The position numbers and the translations under genes are program-made. From Streptomycetales bacterium (GTDB taxonomy: Bacteria; Actinomycetota; Actinomycetes; Prado026): a DNA stretch of 8,330 bases. Of the stretch, positions 6,563-8,330 are shown piece after piece. The DNA is taken from assembly GCA_025361995.1 (NCBI GenBank), contig JANYIP010000097.1, forward strand, positions 1 to 8,330, written 5' to 3'. Within the stretch, counting starts at the first letter, position 1. Every line of letters starts with the position of its first letter. The notes beneath the pieces were generated by a model that saw nothing but the letters and a program-made list of their open reading frames with translations, ran no database searches and was not told where the DNA came from.

Positions 6563-7007
6563 CAGGCCCAACAGCGACCTCTCGCAACGACAGCTCGCCC
6601 AAGCAGCCGGCGTCTCACCCTCGACCGTGGCCCGGCTCGAGTCCGACACGTCCGTGGACCCACGGCTGTCAACCGTGCGCACCCTCTTCGCACCGCTCGA
6701 CCTGCGCCTCGCCGGGCTGGACGTCAGCCAAGGCACCGAGCTCATCGTCCCGACCGCCGAGACGTGGCGCGACAAGGCCGGCCGGCACTACCCGCCGCAC
6801 CTCGAGCCGATCCCCTGCGTCGGACGGGACGACGAGATCTGGTGGGGCTGGCTGCAGTTCTCGACCTGGGCGGTCCCGCCGAGCCCCGACTACACGTACT
6901 TCGTGCGGCGCCACACCCGAGACGCGGTCCGCCAGTACGTGGATCCGTGGCGGGAGTGCGTAGAAAGACGCCCGCTTCAGGACATGTCGCTGCGCAGCAG
7001 CGAGTAG
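6549..7007 (+). pseudogene. XRE-family (Cro/C1-type) helix-turn-helix regulator, 5' end broken
   Basis: The frame opens after TAG 6546-6548 and encodes a clear HTH: NSDLSQRQLAQAAGVSPSTV followed by ARLESDTSVDPRLSTVRTLF, the usual helices 2-5 of a Cro/C1 domain. There is no ATG, GTG or TTG before GTG 6627, and starting there would delete the DNA-recognition helix. In the next frame, from TTG 6533, the short peptide MPPGIGAGLKQA ends like the LRQAR helix that normally precedes SDLSQ. A one-base gain or two-base loss near 6566-6570 would join the two. The rest (about 100 residues: RHYPPHLEPIP, then WWGWLQF and PDYTYFVRRHTRD) has no function I recognise beyond an actinobacterial XRE-regulator tail. 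The 3' end overlaps the GNAT gene on the other strand by 31 bases. It may be a decayed gene, a sequencing error, or a gene with an unusual start. Confidence 0.6.
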
Positions 7008-7441
7008 GCCACCATGTCGTGCCACCCGTCCGCGCGGAACTGCGCCGACCGCAACACCCCTTCACGCGTGAAGCCAGCCTTCTCCAGCGACCGCTGCTCG
7101 GCGAGGTTCTCGACATCGGTCCCCGCCTCTATCCGCAGCACCGACGTCGTGGCGAAGAGGTGCTCCGCGAGCATCCGCTGAGCGACGGTCCCGATACCCC
7201 GGCCGCGCGCACTCTCGGCCAGCCCGATCCCGATGTTGTACGCCCGCGACCCGAGGTTCGGCCCGTAGTACACCGAGTGCCAGCTGACGGACCCCACCGC
7301 GACAGCGTCCTCCTCGACGACCATCCGTCCGATGTCGGCCAGCTTGGGCGCGTCGCGAACCCCCCAGTCGTCCCAGACGGACGCCTCCTCGACCGACTGC
7401 TCCGCCGGAGCAAAAGGCCGCAGCGAGACCACAGCGGTCAC
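6977..7441 (-). CDS. GNAT-family N-acetyltransferase, RimJ/RimL-like
   Basis: A 154-residue single-domain acetyltransferase that moves an acetyl group from acetyl-CoA to an unknown amine or protein N-terminus. The N-terminal strand is VSLRPFAPAE. The acetyl-CoA pyrophosphate loop is ARGRGIGT (Arg79-Gly84, fitting RxxGxG) after IGIGLAES. The late motif is ENLAEQRSLEKAGF at 111-124, followed by the usual REGVLRSAQFRADGWHDMVAYSLL ending of RimJ/RimL-like enzymes. The start is the GTG at 7441, which overlaps the TGA of the upstream membrane-protein gene (GTGA), so the two are translationally coupled. The frame is open further upstream, but only as a low-complexity shadow of that gene. The 3' end overlaps the regulator remnant tail to tail. 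Confidence 0.88.
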   Translation of the reverse strand: MTAVVSLRPFAPAEQSVEEASVWDDWGVRDAPKLADIGRMVVEEDAVAVGSVSWHSVYYGPNLGSRAYNIGIGLAESARGRGIGTVAQRMLAEHLFATTSVLRIEAGTDVENLAEQRSLEKAGFTREGVLRSAQFRADGWHDMVAYSLLRSDMS

Positions 7442-8082
7442 AGCGGCAGCACCGCCAGCACGAGGAGCAGCAGGGCCGCAGCCAGGGTCCAGAGCGCATC
7501 CGGTGCCACCCGGACGGTGACCGGACCGGCAGCGACGACCTTCGCGTACTGCTCGGCCTGCCCCCGCAAGCGGCCGGCGATGGCGTCGGCCCGGCTGATC
7601 GGTGGCCCGCCAGCGGGGACTGCCGCCGAGCCGCGGCGCGCAGTCTCGGGAGCGTCGGGGAACCCGTAGTCCGACGGCGGTCGCGACCAGCCCAGCCCGC
7701 CGATCCCGCCCAGCGCAGGGCGGTTGGGTCGCGGCCGTCGCCGTGGGACGGCAAAGCAGCGCACCACCCGGTCCCCAGCGTGGACGCGCAGGACATCGGT
7801 GACGTCGACATTGGTCACCAGCGCCCACGGCACGACCGAGGTTCGCAGCGGGTTCCGTACGCAGACGCCCTGGATCTCCTCGAGCACCGCGGGACGCAGC
7901 CCCAGCACGTACGTGAGCAGGCAACCGGCGACGATCCCGAGCAGCACGCCCCGGGATTCACCGACGTCGCCCGACCAGACGATGTTGACGGCACCCAGGA
8001 CACCCACCAGCACGATGAACCAACCGACGTACCGCCCCGCCGCGAGATAGTGCGCCTGGAACTGCGGCACGGGGTCAGCCAT
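7438..8082 (-). CDS. Membrane protein with a bacterial PH-like domain
   Basis: 214 residues from ATG 8082. Two hydrophobic helices lie near 18-36 (VGWFIVLVGVLGAVNIVW) and 45-62 (VLLGIVAGCLLTYVLGL). A PH-like domain of the actinobacterial bPH6 type follows from about 63 (LRPAVLEEIQGVCVRNPLRT, then VVPWALVTNVDV and RVVRCFAVPRR). A polar, Gly/Pro/Arg-rich stretch comes next, and a last helix at about 196-214 ends the protein. The function of this family is unknown. The PH-like part probably faces the cytosol. The open frame continues to the window edge, but the upstream part is the antisense of deoC, so the ATG is preferred. It is the first gene of a two-gene unit with the GNAT gene, and diverges from deoC across 64 bases. 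Confidence 0.82.
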   Translation of the reverse strand: MADPVPQFQAHYLAAGRYVGWFIVLVGVLGAVNIVWSGDVGESRGVLLGIVAGCLLTYVLGLRPAVLEEIQGVCVRNPLRTSVVPWALVTNVDVTDVLRVHAGDRVVRCFAVPRRRPRPNRPALGGIGGLGWSRPPSDYGFPDAPETARRGSAAVPAGGPPISRADAIAGRLRGQAEQYAKVVAAGPVTVRVAPDALWTLAAALLLLVLAVLPL

Positions 8083-8133
8083 TCGAGCATTCTGCCGCCT
8101 GCAGCGAGGGAGTAGCGCACCGAGGCTGGTGGC

Positions 8134-8139
8134 TAGGAT
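8134..8139 (+). promoter_or_regulatory. -10 element (TAGGAT) of deoC, leaderless
   Basis: TAGGAT fits TANNNT and is followed by 7 bases and GTG 8147, the same layout as at 3188-3201. No separate Shine-Dalgarno sequence fits. A GTG at 8142 is followed immediately by a stop in its own frame and cannot be the start. Confidence 0.5.
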
Positions 8140-8146
8140 CGGTGAG

Positions 8147-8330
8147 GTGACCTCGACGGCGGACCTGACCGACACAGCGATGTCGACCGCGAGCCTGCGC
8201 CGCTTCCTGCACAGCCTCCCCGGCGTCGACCAGGTGGGTGCGCAGGGCCGCGCCCAGGACCTGTCCACCCGGTCGATCAAGACCACGGCCAAGGCCGAAG
8301 GCGTCGACCTCGCCATCAGCATGGTCGACC
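8147..8330 (+). CDS. deoC: Deoxyribose-phosphate aldolase, N-terminal part (partial)
   Basis: The first 61 codons are in the window, and the gene runs off the end. The N-terminus contains ASLRRFLHSLPGVDQVGAQG and then STRSIKTTAKAEGVDLAISM, which match from memory the N-terminal region of actinobacterial DeoC. The catalytic Lys lies further on and cannot be seen. The enzyme cleaves 2-deoxyribose-5-phosphate to glyceraldehyde-3-phosphate and acetaldehyde. Its presence a few genes from the purine nucleoside phosphorylase and a PGM2-like mutase supports a shared deoxynucleoside catabolic route. In many actinobacteria an aldehyde dehydrogenase gene follows, which would be expected beyond the window. 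Confidence 0.85.
   Translation, partial: MTSTADLTDTAMSTASLRRFLHSLPGVDQVGAQGRAQDLSTRSIKTTAKAEGVDLAISMVD

Noticed and set aside
6533..7669. 378-codon plus-strand frame spanning the regulator and the GNAT gene
   Set aside because: It is Arg/Pro/Ala-rich, has no domain, and overlaps better-supported genes on both strands. Only its first dozen residues may belong to the regulator.
7442..7924. Upstream extension of the GNAT frame to 315 codons
   Set aside because: The extension is a shadow of the PH-like gene and low-complexity; the GTGA overlap at 7438-7441 marks the start.
8083..8322. Upstream extension of the PH-like protein to the window edge
   Set aside because: It runs antisense to deoC and lacks sensible N-terminal sequence. 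ATG 8082 leads straight into the hydrophobic helices.
1..8330. Search for CRISPR arrays, insertion sequences, tRNA or defence genes
   Set aside because: No regular direct repeats with spacers, transposase motifs, terminal repeats, or tRNA-like cloverleaf were visible by eye; no toxin-antitoxin or nuclease motifs were recognised.

Overview
The window is about 70% GC and reads as the chromosome of a high-GC Gram-positive bacterium (Actinomycetota). GTG starts are common, and several genes look leaderless: a TANNNT -10 hexamer lies 7-8 bases before the start codon. Gene content and order resemble, from memory, the lpdA / Rv3304 / deoD / pmmB neighbourhood of Mycobacterium tuberculosis, without the amidohydrolase genes found there. 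I see no insertion sequence, CRISPR array, tRNA, rRNA or phage gene. This is mostly core metabolism with some local gene damage.

Layout: (i) 1-107, glycine-rich C-terminal tail of a gene that starts outside the window. (ii) 142-1230, a secreted-protein gene interrupted by an in-frame TAG at 757, exactly where the frame suggests a Trp. (iii) 1253-2641 (minus), lpdA, a flavoprotein quinone reductase without the redox disulfide. (iv) 2700-3152, a gamma-glutamylcyclotransferase-like protein, diverging from lpdA over a symmetric TACGCTA -10. (v) 3201-4010, purine nucleoside phosphorylase, overlapping by GTGA with (vi) 4007-6475, one 822-codon frame that joins a uronate-dehydrogenase-like SDR domain to a complete PGM2/PmmB-type phosphosugar mutase. 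(vii) 6476-6570, a terminator-like hairpin followed by a symmetric composite inverted repeat. (viii) 6549-7007, an XRE-type regulator gene whose 5' end looks broken. (ix) 7441-6977 and 8082-7438 (minus), a GNAT acetyltransferase and a membrane PH-like protein, joined by a GTGA overlap. (x) 8147 to the end, the start of deoC.

Metabolic reading: the phosphorylase releases (deoxy)ribose-1-phosphate from purine nucleosides. The PGM2-like mutase could convert it to the 5-phosphate. Deoxyribose-phosphate aldolase (deoC) would then cleave deoxyribose-5-phosphate to glyceraldehyde-3-phosphate and acetaldehyde. The window would therefore encode a nucleoside-sugar salvage route, with the middle enzyme fused to an NAD-dependent sugar dehydrogenase/epimerase domain. 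That fusion is the most unusual thing here. Next come the composite dyad at 6525-6562, the two damaged genes, and the repeated leaderless promoter layout. I did not find a clearly new defence or mobile system.
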